DNA from: Caballeronia zhejiangensis
GTDB taxonomy: Bacteria > Pseudomonadota > Gammaproteobacteria > Burkholderiales > Burkholderiaceae
Length of the DNA: 64,000 bases
NCBI RefSeq assembly: GCF_000698575.1
Contig: NZ_JFHD01000002.1
Coordinates: forward strand, 248,001 to 312,000
Direction: 5' to 3'
Within the stretch, counting starts at the first letter, position 1, and the number at the start of each line of letters is the position of its first letter. The notes under the pieces are model-generated. The model had not been told where the DNA came from. It made no database searches and was given only the letters and a program-made list of their open reading frames with translations. Position numbers and translations under genes: made by a program. Below are positions 10,042 through 19,732 of the stretch, one piece after another.

Positions 10042-10118
10042 TGGCAGGGGAGGAAGGACTCGAACCCTCGCATGCCGGAATCAAAATCCGGTGCCTTGAC
10101 CAACTTGGCGACTCCCCT
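10042..10118 (-). tRNA. tRNA-Gln (anticodon UUG)
   Basis: A complete cloverleaf can be drawn on the minus strand. The acceptor stem AGGGGAG pairs with CTCCCCT. The anticodon stem CCGGA pairs with TCCGG, enclosing loop TTTTGAT with anticodon TTG. The T-arm is GAGGG-TTCGAGT-CCTTC with one G-T pair. The discriminator is G and CCA is encoded (10044-10042). It lies between ispE and prs and is probably processed out of their common transcript. Confidence 0.96.
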
Positions 10119-10171
10119 ACACAACTCTGAGTCTCGCCGGGAAGTGTAGGACATACCCGGCAAAACGAAAC

Positions 10172-11053
10172 CTATGACGCGAAAGCGAAGAGAGGATGAG
10201 AATCCAGACTTGCCGTTACCACACTCTTCCAGCTTGCCGGCAGTTTGGCTTGCGCCATTTCTGCTTCGGCTCGGCTGGCGAAAGCGGCAAACACGCTTGC
10301 TCCAGATCCGGTCATTCGCGCCGGTGCGAGATTGGAAAACCACTCGAGCACCTTTGCAACTTCCGCGTACTTTCCTGCAACCACAGCCTGCATGTCGTTT
10401 CGACCGAAGCTGTCTGGCCAGTTTGTGTCTGACCTTTGCTGTGCAAGAAAGTCCATCATTGTGACGACTTTCGTATCCCGTGTCAAGCTTTTTTCGGAGA
10501 AAATCGCCGCGGTGGGGACGTGAGCATCAGGCGTTACTACGAGGAAGAAACGTTTCGGCAGATCGACTGCCTGGAGCGCCTCACCTACACCTTCTGCGAA
10601 AGCATTTTGCCCGAAGACAAAAAACGGCACGTCCGCGCCGAGTTGCAGGCCGAGATTCTGCAGAATCTCACGCGAAAGATCAACACCCCAGAGACGATTT
10701 AACGCTAAAAGAGTTGTCGCCGCGTCGGAACTGCCTCCGCCGAGGCCCGCGCCCATTGGCAAACGCTTGTCGATCTCGATCTCCGCGCCGAACTTCGTCC
10801 GCGTGTGCTGCTGGAGCAAACGTGCGGCCCGCACGACGAGATCGTGTTCTTCGGGCACGCCCGGCACGTCGGTCTTGCGCATGATGACGCCGTCGTCGCG
10901 ACGCCTGAAGTGCAGATGGTCGCCCCAGTCGAGCAACTGGAAAACGGTCTGCAGCGAATGGTAGCCATCCGGACGGCGGCCCGTGATGTGAAGAAAAAGA
11001 TTCAGCTTCGCGGGCGCGAGGCAGTCACGAAGCGTTTCGTTCGATGAGGACAT
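10172..11053 (-). CDS. ispE: 4-diphosphocytidyl-2-C-methyl-D-erythritol kinase
   Basis: Encodes 293 residues, a GHMP-family kinase that phosphorylates CDP-methylerythritol in the MEP pathway to isoprenoids. Visible features are [20 protein letters not shown] with K16, the ATP-binding [14 protein letters not shown] (99-112), D141 in [11 protein letters not shown] as the catalytic acid, and [12 protein letters not shown] near the C-terminus. It lies 30 nt downstream of lolB and 53 nt upstream of tRNA-Gln. The 3' half looks somewhat less GC-rich than its neighbours, but the protein is full length. Confidence 0.95.
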   Translation of the reverse strand: MSSSNETLRDCLAPAKLNLFLHITGRRPDGYHSLQTVFQLLDWGDHLHFRRRDDGVIMRKTDVPGVPEEHDLVVRAARLLQQHTRTKFGAEIEIDKRLPMGAGLGGGSSDAATTLLALNRLWGVDLSREILQNLGLQLGADVPFFVFGQNAFAEGVGEALQAVDLPKRFFLVVTPDAHVPTAAIFSEKSLTRDTKVVTMMDFLAQQRSDTNWPDSFGRNDMQAVVAGKYAEVAKVLEWFSNLAPARMTGSGASVFAAFASRAEAEMAQAKLPASWKSVVTASLDSHPLFAFAS

Positions 11054-11083
11054 GCGTGATGCTTTGAACCGAAAGCGGCTGAG

Positions 11084-11713
11084 TTATTGATCGAGCACGA
11101 GCTTGATGTCGAGCGGCGGTTCGCTGCGCGTGAGATTCACGCGCTTCACGCCGGTTCCCGGCGCGTCGGCATAGGCGAGATAGTCGATCGTCCATCCGTC
11201 CTGCTTGATTTCTTTCGGACGGCCGTTGTCCGCGCCCGGATCAAGCGTGGTCTGTGCACGCGAGCTAGGCGCGGCCGACGGCTGGAGCCAGTAGCGCAAC
11301 CCTTCGACCGGCAGCGCGAAGCCGAGCGTGTTCTGCATGAGTTGAGATACGTTGTCGGCGCTGACGGGTTGCCGGTTCGGCAATTCGAGCGTCGCGAGCG
11401 ACGGCGATGAAGTCACGATCGCCATCGTCTGGCCGAGCGGATTGCGCAACTGCAGCGTGACGGTGTCGCCCGTCTCCTGCCAGTCGAAATTGCCGTAGGC
11501 GTTGCGCGGCGTGCCGTTCTGGTCGTTGTACTGCACGGCGAAGCGTCCGTGATACATGCGGCTCGTCTGCGTCGCGAGCGACGTGGATGCGTTCGTCGTC
11601 GTGGGAACGCGCGGTTCCAGCGCGCAACCGGACATTACCAGCGCGGCGGCCGCCGCGATGCCGAGCGCGCCGCGTCGAAGCGATGCGCCGGCGAATGAAT
11701 CGAATGCGATCAA
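11084..11713 (-). CDS. lolB: outer-membrane lipoprotein insertion protein LolB
   Basis: Encodes 209 residues. LolB receives lipoproteins from LolA and inserts them into the outer membrane. The signal peptide ends in lipobox LVMSGC with lipidated C30. Segments such as YHGRFAVQYNDQNG, GNFDWQETGDTVTLQLRNPLGQ and FALPVEGLRYWL fit the LolB half-barrel. Initiation is probably at a TTG (11713) overlapping the TGA of the upstream TPR gene, which implies coupled translation; no ATG gives an intact signal peptide. It is followed by ispE, the usual neighbour. Confidence 0.88.
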   Translation of the reverse strand: MIAFDSFAGASLRRGALGIAAAAALVMSGCALEPRVPTTTNASTSLATQTSRMYHGRFAVQYNDQNGTPRNAYGNFDWQETGDTVTLQLRNPLGQTMAIVTSSPSLATLELPNRQPVSADNVSQLMQNTLGFALPVEGLRYWLQPSAAPSSRAQTTLDPGADNGRPKEIKQDGWTIDYLAYADAPGTGVKRVNLTRSEPPLDIKLVLDQ

Positions 11714-13569
11714 AGGTCGTTCACCTGAAGTCGTTTCAGCGTTTTGACGAGCGTGTCGTTGTCAGGTTCGAGCTTCTGCGCTTGCCGCCATGTGGCGCGC
11801 GCCTGATCCTGCTGCCCTGACTTCCACTGCACCTCGCCCAGATGCGCGCCGATTTCGGCGTTCGGCTGAAGGTTGTAGGCGTTCTTGAGGATCTTCTCCG
11901 CCTCGGCCGCATTGCCCTGACGGAAGCGCGCCCAGCCGAGACTATCCATGATGAACGCGTCGTTCGGGGCGAGCGAAACCGCTCGTTCGATCAGCTTCAC
12001 CGCTTCGTCGAGCCGCTGATTGCGATCGACGAGCGAATAGCCCAGCGCGTTGTACGCTTGCGGGTTGTTCGGCTGCGTCCGCATCAAAGTGCGAAGCTGC
12101 GTTTCCATGACGTCGTAGTGACCGTTCTTCTCGGCGGCCATTGCGTAGTCGTACGTCAGATCGGGATCGTCGGGGAACGCGGCGACCGCCTTCGCGAGAT
12201 TCGCCTCCGCTTCCTTGTAGCGATGCGCCTCGAAAAGAATCGCCGAATCGGTGCGTGCGAGCAGCGCCAGATCGCGCGGATCCGAGCTTTGCAGATTGCC
12301 GATCAGCGCGCGTGCATCGTCGACCTTGCCTTGCTTCGCGAGCAGTTGCGCGCGCGTGATCTGCGCAGGCAAATACTGCTGGCTCGTGCGCGGAATCTTG
12401 TCGAGCCACTGGCTCGCGGCGTCGTCGTTCTTTTGTTCCAGCGCCAGTTGCGCGAGATAGATATAGGCCTGACCAGGATCCGCGCCCGGCGTGTTTTCCG
12501 CCGCCTTCGCGTATTGGTTCAAGAAGTCCTGCGCCTTGTCGAACTGCTTTTTCTGGATGTTGATGAGCGCGAGCGCCATCAACGGCGTCAGGTCCTTCGG
12601 GTCGTTCTTGCGCATGATCTCGAACTGCTTCTGCGCGTCGTCGAGCCTGTCGGCGGACAGATACAACTGCGCGAGCGCGAGCCGCGCGTCATGCGATTTC
12701 GGATTCTTGTCGACGTATTTCTCGAACGACGCGATGCCTTCCTTGCGCTCTTCCGGACCCATGCGCGCAAGCGTCAGCGCGGCGGGCAGGTAGTCCGGCT
12801 TGAGTTGCAACGCCTTTTCGAGCGATGCCTTCGCGCCCGGCGGATCATCCGCGACGAGCTGCTGACGTGCGAGCGCGAGTTGCGCTTCGGGCCGGTTCTG
12901 ATCGTTTTGCGTCAGGTCCTTGAGCACGTTCAGGCCACCGACACGATTCGGCCCGCGCGCGAGTAAGGTCTGAAGAGAAAGTATGGCGTCGCCGCGCTGG
13001 TCCGGTGCCACCTTCGCGAGTTCGCGTTCGAGCGTCGGCTTCGCGTCTTCGGGCTTGCCGCCGACGATTAGCAGCGATGCGCTCAACTGCGCCGCGCGAT
13101 CGGAATGCGGCGCGAACTGCTGCCAGAGCTGCGCCGACGTGAGCGCGTCGTTCGGGCTTTGCGCGGCGATCGCGATTTCAGTCGCGCGCTGCGCGAAACG
13201 CGGATCGTGCGTGTCGCGGGCCAGCGCGAGATAGGTCTGGAATGCGGGCGCGGGCTGGCCGCGCTGCAATGCGACTTCGGCCGCCAGAACCTGGAACACG
13301 ATCTGGCTCGACATTGTCACATTCGGCAGATCCTGTGTCTCCGCGCCGCTGACGGGCGCGGTCAGCAGATCGGCGGCGTTTTGCGCGTCGGCCTGATCGT
13401 CGGCGCTCGGAACGGGCGTGGCGTTCTGCGCCTGGGCGTGCGCGGGCGCGAACGCGAGCGCGGCCATCGCGAGCGCAACGGCGCCGGCGATTCGCGACAT
13501 TGGCACGGCGAACGAATGCGTCGAACTGGACTGACGCTTCGCAAACAGCTTCATGACGAACGAGTTCAT
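11710..13569 (-). CDS. exported tetratricopeptide repeat protein
   Basis: Encodes 619 residues with an N-terminal signal-like hydrophobic segment ([17 protein letters not shown], about 24-40) ending near AHAQA. The rest is many TPR helices, for example [40 protein letters not shown] and [23 protein letters not shown] proteins are scaffolds; this one lies immediately upstream of lolB, so a cell-envelope assembly role is plausible but unproven. Two starts are possible, 13569 and 13554, neither with a strong ribosome-binding site. It diverges from mutM across 85 bp. Confidence 0.8.
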   Translation of the reverse strand: MNSFVMKLFAKRQSSSTHSFAVPMSRIAGAVALAMAALAFAPAHAQAQNATPVPSADDQADAQNAADLLTAPVSGAETQDLPNVTMSSQIVFQVLAAEVALQRGQPAPAFQTYLALARDTHDPRFAQRATEIAIAAQSPNDALTSAQLWQQFAPHSDRAAQLSASLLIVGGKPEDAKPTLERELAKVAPDQRGDAILSLQTLLARGPNRVGGLNVLKDLTQNDQNRPEAQLALARQQLVADDPPGAKASLEKALQLKPDYLPAALTLARMGPEERKEGIASFEKYVDKNPKSHDARLALAQLYLSADRLDDAQKQFEIMRKNDPKDLTPLMALALINIQKKQFDKAQDFLNQYAKAAENTPGADPGQAYIYLAQLALEQKNDDAASQWLDKIPRTSQQYLPAQITRAQLLAKQGKVDDARALIGNLQSSDPRDLALLARTDSAILFEAHRYKEAEANLAKAVAAFPDDPDLTYDYAMAAEKNGHYDVMETQLRTLMRTQPNNPQAYNALGYSLVDRNQRLDEAVKLIERAVSLAPNDAFIMDSLGWARFRQGNAAEAEKILKNAYNLQPNAEIGAHLGEVQWKSGQQDQARATWRQAQKLEPDNDTLVKTLKRLQVNDL

Positions 13570-13654
13570 GGAAATCCAGACGATGTTTCAGTCGATTGTA
13601 ACGCGGTCGCTAAAATACCGGCACAAACGCCAGAGCAAGTCTCTCTCCAGAAAA

Positions 13655-14485
13655 ATGCCCGAACTGCCGGAAGTCGAAGTCACTCGCCGCGGAATCGAAC
13701 CCTATGTCGCCGGACGGCGCGTCGAGCACGTCGACGTGCGTACGCCCGCGCTGCGCTGGCCCATCCCGAAGCATCTTCCGAAGACGCTCGGCCATCTGAA
13801 AATCGACAAAGTAGAGCGGCGCGGGAAGTATCTGCTGTTCGAAACCGTCGAAGGCTGGCTGATCGTCCATCTCGGCATGACCGGCACGCTGCGGGTGCTG
13901 CGGCATGTGCCGCAGCCGCCCGAGGCGGCGAAGCACGATCACGTCGATATCGTATTCGACGATTTCATTCTCCGTTTTCGCGATCCGCGCCGATTCGGTG
14001 CGATTCTCTGGCATCCGCGCTCGGACGGCGACGTGCTCGAACATCCGCTGCTCGCGAGCCTCGGCGTCGAGCCGTTTTCGCCGGAGTTTTCGGGCGCGCT
14101 GCTGTTCCGCGAGACGCGCGGGCGCAAGGTGTCGGTGAAACAGGCGCTGCTCGCGGGCGGGATCGTGGTGGGCGTCGGCAATATCTATGCGTCGGAGAGC
14201 CTCTTTCGCGCGGGCATCCGGCCGACGACCGCCGTCGGGCGCATCTCTCTCGTGCGCTATGACCTGCTCGCGGACGCCGTGCGCGTGACGCTCGCCGCCG
14301 CCATCGACAAGGGCGGCAGCACGCTGCGCGATTTCGTCGGCAGCAACGGCGAGTCGGGCTACTTCCAGCTCGACTATTTCGTCTATGATCGCGCGGGCCT
14401 GCCGTGCCACGTCTGCGGCACGGCGATCAGGCAAATCGTCCAGGGACAGCGCTCGACGTACTTCTGCCCGCGCTGCCAACGCTAA
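13655..14485 (+). CDS. mutM: formamidopyrimidine-DNA glycosylase
   Basis: Encodes 276 residues. MutM (Fpg) removes 8-oxoguanine and FaPy lesions and has AP-lyase activity. After loss of Met the N-terminal catalytic P2 and E3 are exposed ([13 protein letters not shown]). K58 lies in [12 protein letters not shown]-binding [10 protein letters not shown] and the C-terminal zinc finger with C251, C254, C271 and C274 are intact. The start at 13655 is fixed by the P2 requirement. mutY begins 6 nt after its stop, so the two 8-oxoguanine repair enzymes are co-transcribed. Confidence 0.96.
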   Translation: MPELPEVEVTRRGIEPYVAGRRVEHVDVRTPALRWPIPKHLPKTLGHLKIDKVERRGKYLLFETVEGWLIVHLGMTGTLRVLRHVPQPPEAAKHDHVDIVFDDFILRFRDPRRFGAILWHPRSDGDVLEHPLLASLGVEPFSPEFSGALLFRETRGRKVSVKQALLAGGIVVGVGNIYASESLFRAGIRPTTAVGRISLVRYDLLADAVRVTLAAAIDKGGSTLRDFVGSNGESGYFQLDYFVYDRAGLPCHVCGTAIRQIVQGQRSTYFCPRCQR

Positions 14486-14491
14486 TATCCG

Positions 14492-15553
14492 ATGCTCGCT
14501 CTCACCGATTTTTCGTCGCGCCTCATCGCGTGGCAACGCATTCACGGCCGTCACGACCTGCCGTGGCAGAACACGCGCGATGCTTACCGCATCTGGCTGT
14601 CGGAGATCATGCTGCAGCAGACGCAGGTTTCCACCGTCATTCCGTACTACGCGCGATTTCTCGAACGCTTTCCGACGGTATCGGCGCTCGCCGATGCGCC
14701 CATCGACGACGTCATGGCGCTCTGGGCCGGGCTCGGTTACTACTCGCGCGCGCGCAATCTGCACCGCTGCGCGCAGGCCGTCGCGCACGAGCACGGTGGC
14801 GCGTTTCCGCAGACCGTCGACGAACTCGCGCTGCTGCCGGGCATCGGACGATCGACGGCAGCGGCGATCGCGTCGTTCGCGTTCGGCGCACGCGCGACGA
14901 TCCTCGACGGCAATGTGAAGCGCGTGCTCGCGCGCGTATTCGGCGTCGAAGGTTTTCCGGGCGAGAAGAAAGTCGAGAAGGCGATGTGGACGCTCGCGGA
15001 ATCGCTCTTGCCGGAAGCCGCGAACAACAACGATGTGACCGCTTACACGCAAGGCCTGATGGACCTCGGCGCGACGCTGTGCGTGCGCGGCAAGCCGGAC
15101 TGCGCGCGCTGTCCGTTCGCATCGGATTGCGTGGCGAAGGTCGAAGGGCGTCAGCGCGAGTTGCCCGCCGCGCGCCCGAAGAAAGCCGTGCCGACGCGCA
15201 AGACATGGATGCTGGTCCTGAGGGACGGCGATTCGATCCTGCTGCAGAAGCGTCCGTCGATCGGAATATGGGGCGGATTGTGGAGCCTGCCCGAAGCGGC
15301 GGACGAAGCCGCGCTAGCGCAAGTCGCGCAGCGTCTCGGCGCCGATGAACATCTGCAGCGACTCGCGCCGATGTCGCACGCATTCACGCACTTCAAGCTG
15401 GATATCGAGCCGCGGCTCGGCGAGGCGCGCCAGGCGCCGCGCGACTTGATGGACCTCGAAACCGTCTGGGCGTCGCTCGCGAAGATCGACGCCTATGGCG
15501 TGCCCGCGCCGGTGCGCAAGCTGCTCGACGCGCTGACAGGCACGCTTCTCTAA
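14492..15553 (+). CDS. mutY: A/G-specific adenine glycosylase MutY
   Basis: Encodes 353 residues. MutY removes adenine mispaired with 8-oxoguanine, complementing MutM. Catalytic E38 lies in WLSEIMLQQTQV, the helix-hairpin-helix is LLPGIGRSTAAAIA (113-126), and catalytic D138 is in ILDGNVKRVL. The [4Fe-4S] ligands C196, C203, C206 and C212 have the canonical C-x6-C-x2-C-x5-C spacing. A Nudix-like domain for 8-oxoguanine recognition occupies about 230-350. Its TAA overlaps the stop of the convergent LON-domain gene. Confidence 0.96.
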   Translation: MLALTDFSSRLIAWQRIHGRHDLPWQNTRDAYRIWLSEIMLQQTQVSTVIPYYARFLERFPTVSALADAPIDDVMALWAGLGYYSRARNLHRCAQAVAHEHGGAFPQTVDELALLPGIGRSTAAAIASFAFGARATILDGNVKRVLARVFGVEGFPGEKKVEKAMWTLAESLLPEAANNNDVTAYTQGLMDLGATLCVRGKPDCARCPFASDCVAKVEGRQRELPAARPKKAVPTRKTWMLVLRDGDSILLQKRPSIGIWGGLWSLPEAADEAALAQVAQRLGADEHLQRLAPMSHAFTHFKLDIEPRLGEARQAPRDLMDLETVWASLAKIDAYGVPAPVRKLLDALTGTLL

Positions 15554-16182
15554 AGCAGTTGATGATGCTGCATGTAGTGATGCACGACGTCGATGCGCGC
15601 GCCGGCGTCCATCAACTCCATGAGCTTCTGGCGTGCGCGCATCGGGATCGGCAGGATTTCGGCGAGGCGGTTGGAGACCCAGGTGGGATCGTCGTATAGA
15701 AAGGGCTCGACGAAGGGCAGATTCTGCGGCTCGCGTTCCTTGATCGTGTCGATGATGCGCTCCAGCACTTCTGCGCACGCGCCGAATTTCGCGAGCGCCT
15801 CGGCGCCCTGCAGCGGCTGATCTTCACCCAGCAACTCGGCCGTGCCGACGATCAGATTGCTCGGCTCGACACGATGATCGGTGAGCCGGAAACGATCGGT
15901 TCCGCGTGCCTGCACGAGCAGGAGACCGAAGGTATCGACATCGCATTCCGCGATTTCAGCCAGGCAGCCGATGCTTTCCGGCACCGACGGATCGCCCGGC
16001 GAGGCGACTTCGTGCCCGCTCTTGAGCAGGCACACGCCGAACGGCGTCTGCTCGCGCAGACACTCGCGCGCCATGTCCAGATAGCGTGCCTCGAATATCT
16101 TGAGCGGCAGCAGGCCGCCGGGAAAAAGCACGGTGTGAAGCGGAAACAGCGGCAAGTCGGCCAGAACAGGATTCGCGGACAT
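15550..16182 (-). CDS. LON substrate-binding-domain protein
   Basis: Encodes 210 residues consisting of the N-terminal substrate-binding domain of Lon protease without ATPase or protease domains. The signature is LPLFPLHTVLFPGGLLPLKIFE (10-31, in parts) followed by ARYLDMARECL. ILPIPMRARQKLMELMDA closes the domain. Such stand-alone proteins are common in proteobacteria, but their role is not established. It lies 57 nt downstream of rapZ on the same strand and may be the last gene of the ptsN-hprK-rapZ group. Its stop overlaps that of mutY. Confidence 0.82.
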   Translation of the reverse strand: MSANPVLADLPLFPLHTVLFPGGLLPLKIFEARYLDMARECLREQTPFGVCLLKSGHEVASPGDPSVPESIGCLAEIAECDVDTFGLLLVQARGTDRFRLTDHRVEPSNLIVGTAELLGEDQPLQGAEALAKFGACAEVLERIIDTIKEREPQNLPFVEPFLYDDPTWVSNRLAEILPIPMRARQKLMELMDAGARIDVVHHYMQHHQLL

Positions 16183-16239
16183 CGCGTCCCTCCAGGATGG
16201 ACCGCCGGCGCGGGCGATCAGGTTCGCGTGTGGATCGCG

Positions 16240-17112
16240 CTACCCGGCGGGGATGGGCGCGTCACGATGCCGCACGATCACATTTGCCGTCTCGCAAAAG
16301 CGCGCGGCGAGCGCCTCCGCGATGAACACCGAGCGATGCTGGCCGCCCGTGCAGCCGATCGCGACAGTGAGATAGCTGCGGTTGTCGTCGCGAAAACGCG
16401 GCAGCCATTTGCCGACGAACGCGCCGATATCGTCGATCATCTCGCCGACCAGCGGCTGCGCGGTGAGGAAATCGATGATCGGTTTGTCGAGGCCCGTGAA
16501 CGGGCGCAATTCGCGGTCGTAGTACGGATTGGGCAGCGTCCGGACGTCGAAGACGAGATCGGCGTCGAGCGGCACGCCGCGCTTGAAGCCGAACGATTCG
16601 AACATCAGCGTGAGGTCGGCGGCGTCGGTTTCGACGAAGCGCTTGACCCACGCGCGCAGAACGTTCGCGCGCAAATTGCTCGTGTCGATCTGATGGCCGT
16701 ATTCCGCGAGGCCCGCGACCAGTTCGCGCTCGCGTTCGATCGCTTCGGCGAGCGAGTTCAGCACGCCGACATCGGCTTCGCGCATCGGCGGGCCCGACAG
16801 CGGATGACGCCGGCGCGTCTCGGAGAAACGCTGGATCAGCGACTGCGTGCTCGCGTTGAGGAACAGCACGCGCAGATCGAAGTCCTTCGAGAGCTTGTCG
16901 ATGATGGACGGCACTTCATCGAGCGAGAGACTCGAACGCGCGTCGATCGCGACGGCGAGGCGCGTCTGGCCTTCTTTCGCGAGATAGTCGGCGAGTTCGG
17001 GCAGAAAGCGCGGCGGCAGGTTGTCGACGCAATAGTAGCCGCCGTCTTCAAGCGCGTTCAGCGCAACGGACTTGCCGGAACCGGAGATGCCGGTGATCAG
17101 GATGATACGCAT
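16240..17112 (-). CDS. rapZ: RNase adapter protein RapZ
   Basis: Encodes 290 residues. RapZ (YvcJ family) is a nucleotide-binding protein that in E. coli senses glucosamine-6-phosphate and targets the sRNA GlmZ to RNase E; the role in beta-proteobacteria is less defined. Walker A is GISGSGKS (8-15). [22 protein letters not shown] and the C-terminal [17 protein letters not shown] are family hallmarks. The start at 17112 is chosen because the upstream extension is atypical. It lies downstream of hprK and ptsN, the conserved nitrogen-PTS neighbourhood. Confidence 0.93.
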   Translation of the reverse strand: MRIILITGISGSGKSVALNALEDGGYYCVDNLPPRFLPELADYLAKEGQTRLAVAIDARSSLSLDEVPSIIDKLSKDFDLRVLFLNASTQSLIQRFSETRRRHPLSGPPMREADVGVLNSLAEAIERERELVAGLAEYGHQIDTSNLRANVLRAWVKRFVETDAADLTLMFESFGFKRGVPLDADLVFDVRTLPNPYYDRELRPFTGLDKPIIDFLTAQPLVGEMIDDIGAFVGKWLPRFRDDNRSYLTVAIGCTGGQHRSVFIAEALAARFCETANVIVRHRDAPIPAG

Positions 17113-17175
17113 GGGTCTCGGGAAATTCGCTTTTCCTAAGCTTAGCACCTGCGCCCGATTCGTTTCGGCGCGCGC

Positions 17176-18144
17176 TCAGATCAGCTTGCCGGGAAACTGG
17201 CTGTCGGGATCCTGCATCGCAAGGCGTTGGCGATCCATGAAGTCGCGCAAGGTATCGATGCCGCGCAGTTGCAGAATCGTGTTGCGCACCGCGGCCTCGA
17301 CCAGCACGGCGAGGTTGCGGCCCGCGGCGACCTGAATCGTCACCTTGCTGATCGGCAGGCCGAGCACGTCGACGGTCTGGCTTTCCAGCGGCAGGCGCTG
17401 GAATTCGCCGTCCGGCCGGCGCACGAGTTGCACGATCAACTTGAGCTTCATCTTCCGGCGCACGGCGGTTTCACCGAAGATCGTCTTGATGTCGAGCAGT
17501 CCGAGGCCGCGCACTTCGAGCAGATTTTGCAGCAGCGGCGGACAGCGGCCTTCGACGAAATCGGGGCCGAGGCGCACGAAATCGACGGCGTCGTCGGCGA
17601 CGAGTCCGTGGCCGCGGCTGATGAGCTCCAGACCGAGCTCGCTCTTGCCGAGACCGGAGTCGCCGGTGAGCAGCACGCCCATCCCGAGGATGTCGATGAA
17701 CACGCCGTGCAGCGTCGCGCGCGGCGCGAGAATGCGCGACATGTACGCGCGCAGGCTGTCGATAACGGCCGCCGCCGACATGCGCGTCGTGAAGAGCGGC
17801 GTCGACGAGCGCGTGCAGCGCAGAACGAGCTCCGGCGGCGCGCCCACTTCGCCCGCGACGACTAGAAACGGCGGCTCGAGCGCGATCAGCTCGGCCATGT
17901 GGCGCGATCGGTCTTCGTCGGACTGGCGCTGGTAGTAGTTGATCTCGGCGTCGCCGAGCACCTGGATACGGTTCGGGTGAATCAGGTTCAGGTGACCGAC
18001 GAGGTCGGCGCTCGACGTCGCGTTGGCGACCGTCTCGCTCGAAAAGCCGCGTTCCCAGCCTTCATGCCCGGTGAGCCAGCTGAGCTTAAGAGCGGCGGCG
18101 TTGTCGTCGAAAATGCTTTGGGCGTTGATGCTGGACGTATCCAT
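17176..18144 (-). CDS. hprK: HPr kinase/phosphorylase
   Basis: Encodes 322 residues. HprK phosphorylates and dephosphorylates a serine of HPr and so controls PTS phosphate flow. The C-terminal catalytic domain has P-loop GDSGLGKS (161-168), H146 in ATLHGVFI and the family signature [11 protein letters not shown] (209-219). The N-terminal regulatory domain (1-130) is complete. In beta-proteobacteria HprK lies beside the nitrogen-PTS EIIA gene ptsN, as here (174 nt apart). No carbohydrate EII gene is present in the window, which suggests a regulatory PTS. HPr itself is not encoded here. Confidence 0.95.
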   Translation of the reverse strand: MDTSSINAQSIFDDNAAALKLSWLTGHEGWERGFSSETVANATSSADLVGHLNLIHPNRIQVLGDAEINYYQRQSDEDRSRHMAELIALEPPFLVVAGEVGAPPELVLRCTRSSTPLFTTRMSAAAVIDSLRAYMSRILAPRATLHGVFIDILGMGVLLTGDSGLGKSELGLELISRGHGLVADDAVDFVRLGPDFVEGRCPPLLQNLLEVRGLGLLDIKTIFGETAVRRKMKLKLIVQLVRRPDGEFQRLPLESQTVDVLGLPISKVTIQVAAGRNLAVLVEAAVRNTILQLRGIDTLRDFMDRQRLAMQDPDSQFPGKLI

Positions 18145-18318
18145 GAGACCGGAACTCCGTTGGAAGCCGGGAGCAGCCTTTGCGTCACGACGAAGCGGGT
18201 CGCTTCGATACGCTGCATGGCGCTGCGTTTGACCGATTGTGCCCCAGAAGCCTTGCGTAAGCGAGGCGCGCCCGGCGCGGAGGCGGCACGGACGCGCAAC
18301 GCTATGTTCGGGTGGCTA

Positions 18319-18774
18319 TTACGGTTGCCATTGCGTGAGCACCTGATAGAGCGCGTCACGATCTTCTTCCTTGTGCAGACGCTCGCGCGCCTCGGTGTCG
18401 GAGAGCAGTTGGGCGATCTCGGACAGAATTTCAAGATGCTGCTGCGTCGCCTGTTCGGGCACAAGCAGGAAGATGAGCAGAGAGACCGGCTGGCCGTCGG
18501 GGGATTCGAACGCGACGGGTTCGGCGAGACGCACGAAGGCGGCGAGCGGTTGCTTCAGCCCCTTGATGCGGCCGTGCGGAATGGCGACGCCTTCGCCGAG
18601 GCCGGTCGAGCCGAGGCGCTCACGCGCGAAGAGGTTGTCGGTGACGGTGCTGCGAGCGATGCCGTTCTGGTTCTCGAAAATCAGGCCCGCTTGCTCGAAT
18701 ACGCGTTTCTTGCTGGTAACGGACAGTCCGAGAACCACGTTCTCGATGGGAAGAAATTTGGCTAAACGATTCAT
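18319..18774 (-). CDS. ptsN: nitrogen-PTS EIIA component PtsN
   Basis: Encodes 151 residues of the PTS EIIA mannitol/fructose fold. PtsN accepts phosphate from NPr/HPr on a histidine and regulates processes such as potassium transport and sigma-54-linked metabolism. H67 in GEGVAIPHGRIKG is the predicted phosphorylation site. VSLLIFLLVPEQATQQHLEIL is the conserved mid-domain strand and helix (in parts). I chose the ATG at 18774, since the upstream in-frame ATG gives an atypical extension. rpoN and hpf precede it and hprK follows. Confidence 0.93.
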   Translation of the reverse strand: MNRLAKFLPIENVVLGLSVTSKKRVFEQAGLIFENQNGIARSTVTDNLFARERLGSTGLGEGVAIPHGRIKGLKQPLAAFVRLAEPVAFESPDGQPVSLLIFLLVPEQATQQHLEILSEIAQLLSDTEARERLHKEEDRDALYQVLTQWQP

Positions 18775-18914
18775 GTTGGCAGGCGAAAGCGTGGCCTGAT
18801 AGCTCCTCATCGTGGCCGCTGTCTGAAAGCGCTCACGGCGATGGTGAAACGGAAAGTGCGCTGGCGGCGTTGCCTGCAGCGTGCCTGTCGTGCGACCCCG
18901 AAAATTACCGGACC

Positions 18915-18920
18915 ATTATA
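18915..18920 (-). promoter_or_regulatory. candidate -10 element for ptsN-hprK-rapZ
   Basis: The minus strand reads TATAAT exactly, 141 nt upstream of the ptsN start. The hexamer 17 nt further upstream is CACCAT, a poor -35, so the promoter may need an activator. A GGGCAGTGCCC palindrome lies between the two positions. Downstream of the hpf terminator this is the best promoter candidate for the cluster. Confidence 0.35.
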
Positions 18921-19032
18921 GAACAGGGCACTGCCCGATGGTGCGCCGCGCAATGGCACGGTTTTCAATTCAATGTGCAGGACAAAGCCCTGAAAATCAA
19001 TGGCTTGTATCACCTAGCGGCAGAAATCCAAC

Positions 19033-19058
19033 AAAAAAGCCGCCAGTCGGGGCGGCTT
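19033..19058 (-). terminator. rho-independent terminator downstream of hpf
   Basis: 8-bp stem AAGCCGCC (19037-19044) and GGCGGCTT (19051-19058) with 6-nt loop AGTCGG. On the minus strand it runs into six T (complement of 19033-19038). It lies about 130 nt past the hpf stop and separates rpoN-hpf from ptsN. Confidence 0.8.
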
Positions 19059-19118
19059 CGGTTCGGTGCATGCGCCGATCCATCGTTTCCGGATATTCGA
19101 GGACTCCCTCCAATCAGT

Positions 19119-19144
19119 CCCGCCGTCCTGTGGCGGCGGGTTTT
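19119..19144 (+). terminator. terminator-like hairpin pointing against hpf
   Basis: Stem CCCGCCG (19119-19125) with CGGCGGG (19134-19140), followed by TTTTG on the plus strand. No plus-strand gene precedes it, so either an unannotated plus-strand RNA ends here or it is a chance structure in the 3' region of the hpf transcript. Confidence 0.4.
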
Positions 19145-19188
19145 GCTGTCATCCGGCGATCAGACTTCGTGCATGCCGTGCTTCATGC

Positions 19189-19548
19189 TCACGGCGACGG
19201 CGCTTCCATCTCATGCGACTCGCCGCGGTACTTCACGGATTCATGGGCGTGGCCCTGGATCTTGTCCTTGTGCTTGATGACCTGCCGATCCAGCTTGTCG
19301 ACCATCAGGTCGATGGCCGCGTACATATCAGCGTCACAACTCTCGATGAAAATGTCCTTGCCCTTCAGGTGCAGGTTGATTTCCGCCTTCTGCCTCTTTT
19401 CCTTTTCCCTATGATTGTCGACCGAGAGGACCACGTTGCCGTCGATCACTTGATCGAAATGACGGAGCACCCTGTCCAGTTTCGTGATCACATACTCGCG
19501 CAACGCAGGCGTCAATTCGAGGTGGTGTCCACTGATCTTCAGATTCAT
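19189..19548 (-). CDS. hpf: ribosome hibernation promoting factor, short form
   Basis: Encodes 119 residues. HPF binds the 30S decoding region and promotes 100S ribosome dimers in stationary phase. The S30AE fold is seen in [20 protein letters not shown], the central [19 protein letters not shown] and [23 protein letters not shown]. There is no long C-terminal domain, so it is the short gamma/beta-proteobacterial form. It lies 184 nt downstream of rpoN, as in many proteobacteria, and is often sigma-54-linked. Confidence 0.93.
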   Translation of the reverse strand: MNLKISGHHLELTPALREYVITKLDRVLRHFDQVIDGNVVLSVDNHREKEKRQKAEINLHLKGKDIFIESCDADMYAAIDLMVDKLDRQVIKHKDKIQGHAHESVKYRGESHEMEAPSP

Positions 19549-19732
19549 AGTTGCTCTCCAAGCTAATGGCCGCTAGGCCACGTCGGCTCGTCCGATACCG
19601 GTCGGCAATGTGTCCCGCCGGCGCGTCATCCTGGCGCGCTTGACAAACGGGGCGCATCGGCCGGCACGTCCGCGCTTTCGCGTTGCGGCCGGTAAACGCC
19701 CATCGCAACACGCGATGGACTACAGAGACGGG

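Larger units (their letters stand above)
18775..19188. other. intergenic region between hpf and ptsN
   Basis: This 414-bp stretch contains a minus-strand terminator (19033-19058), a hairpin with a plus-strand T-run (19119-19144), and a perfect TATAAT on the minus strand (complement of 18915-18920) about 140 nt upstream of ptsN. I see no open frame worth calling. The element order suggests that ptsN-hprK-rapZ has its own promoter. Confidence 0.5.

Noticed and set aside
9992..10084. N-terminal extension of prs into the tRNA-Gln gene
   Set aside because: The extension would translate tRNA sequence; the ATG at 9991 gives the canonical PRPP synthetase N-terminus.
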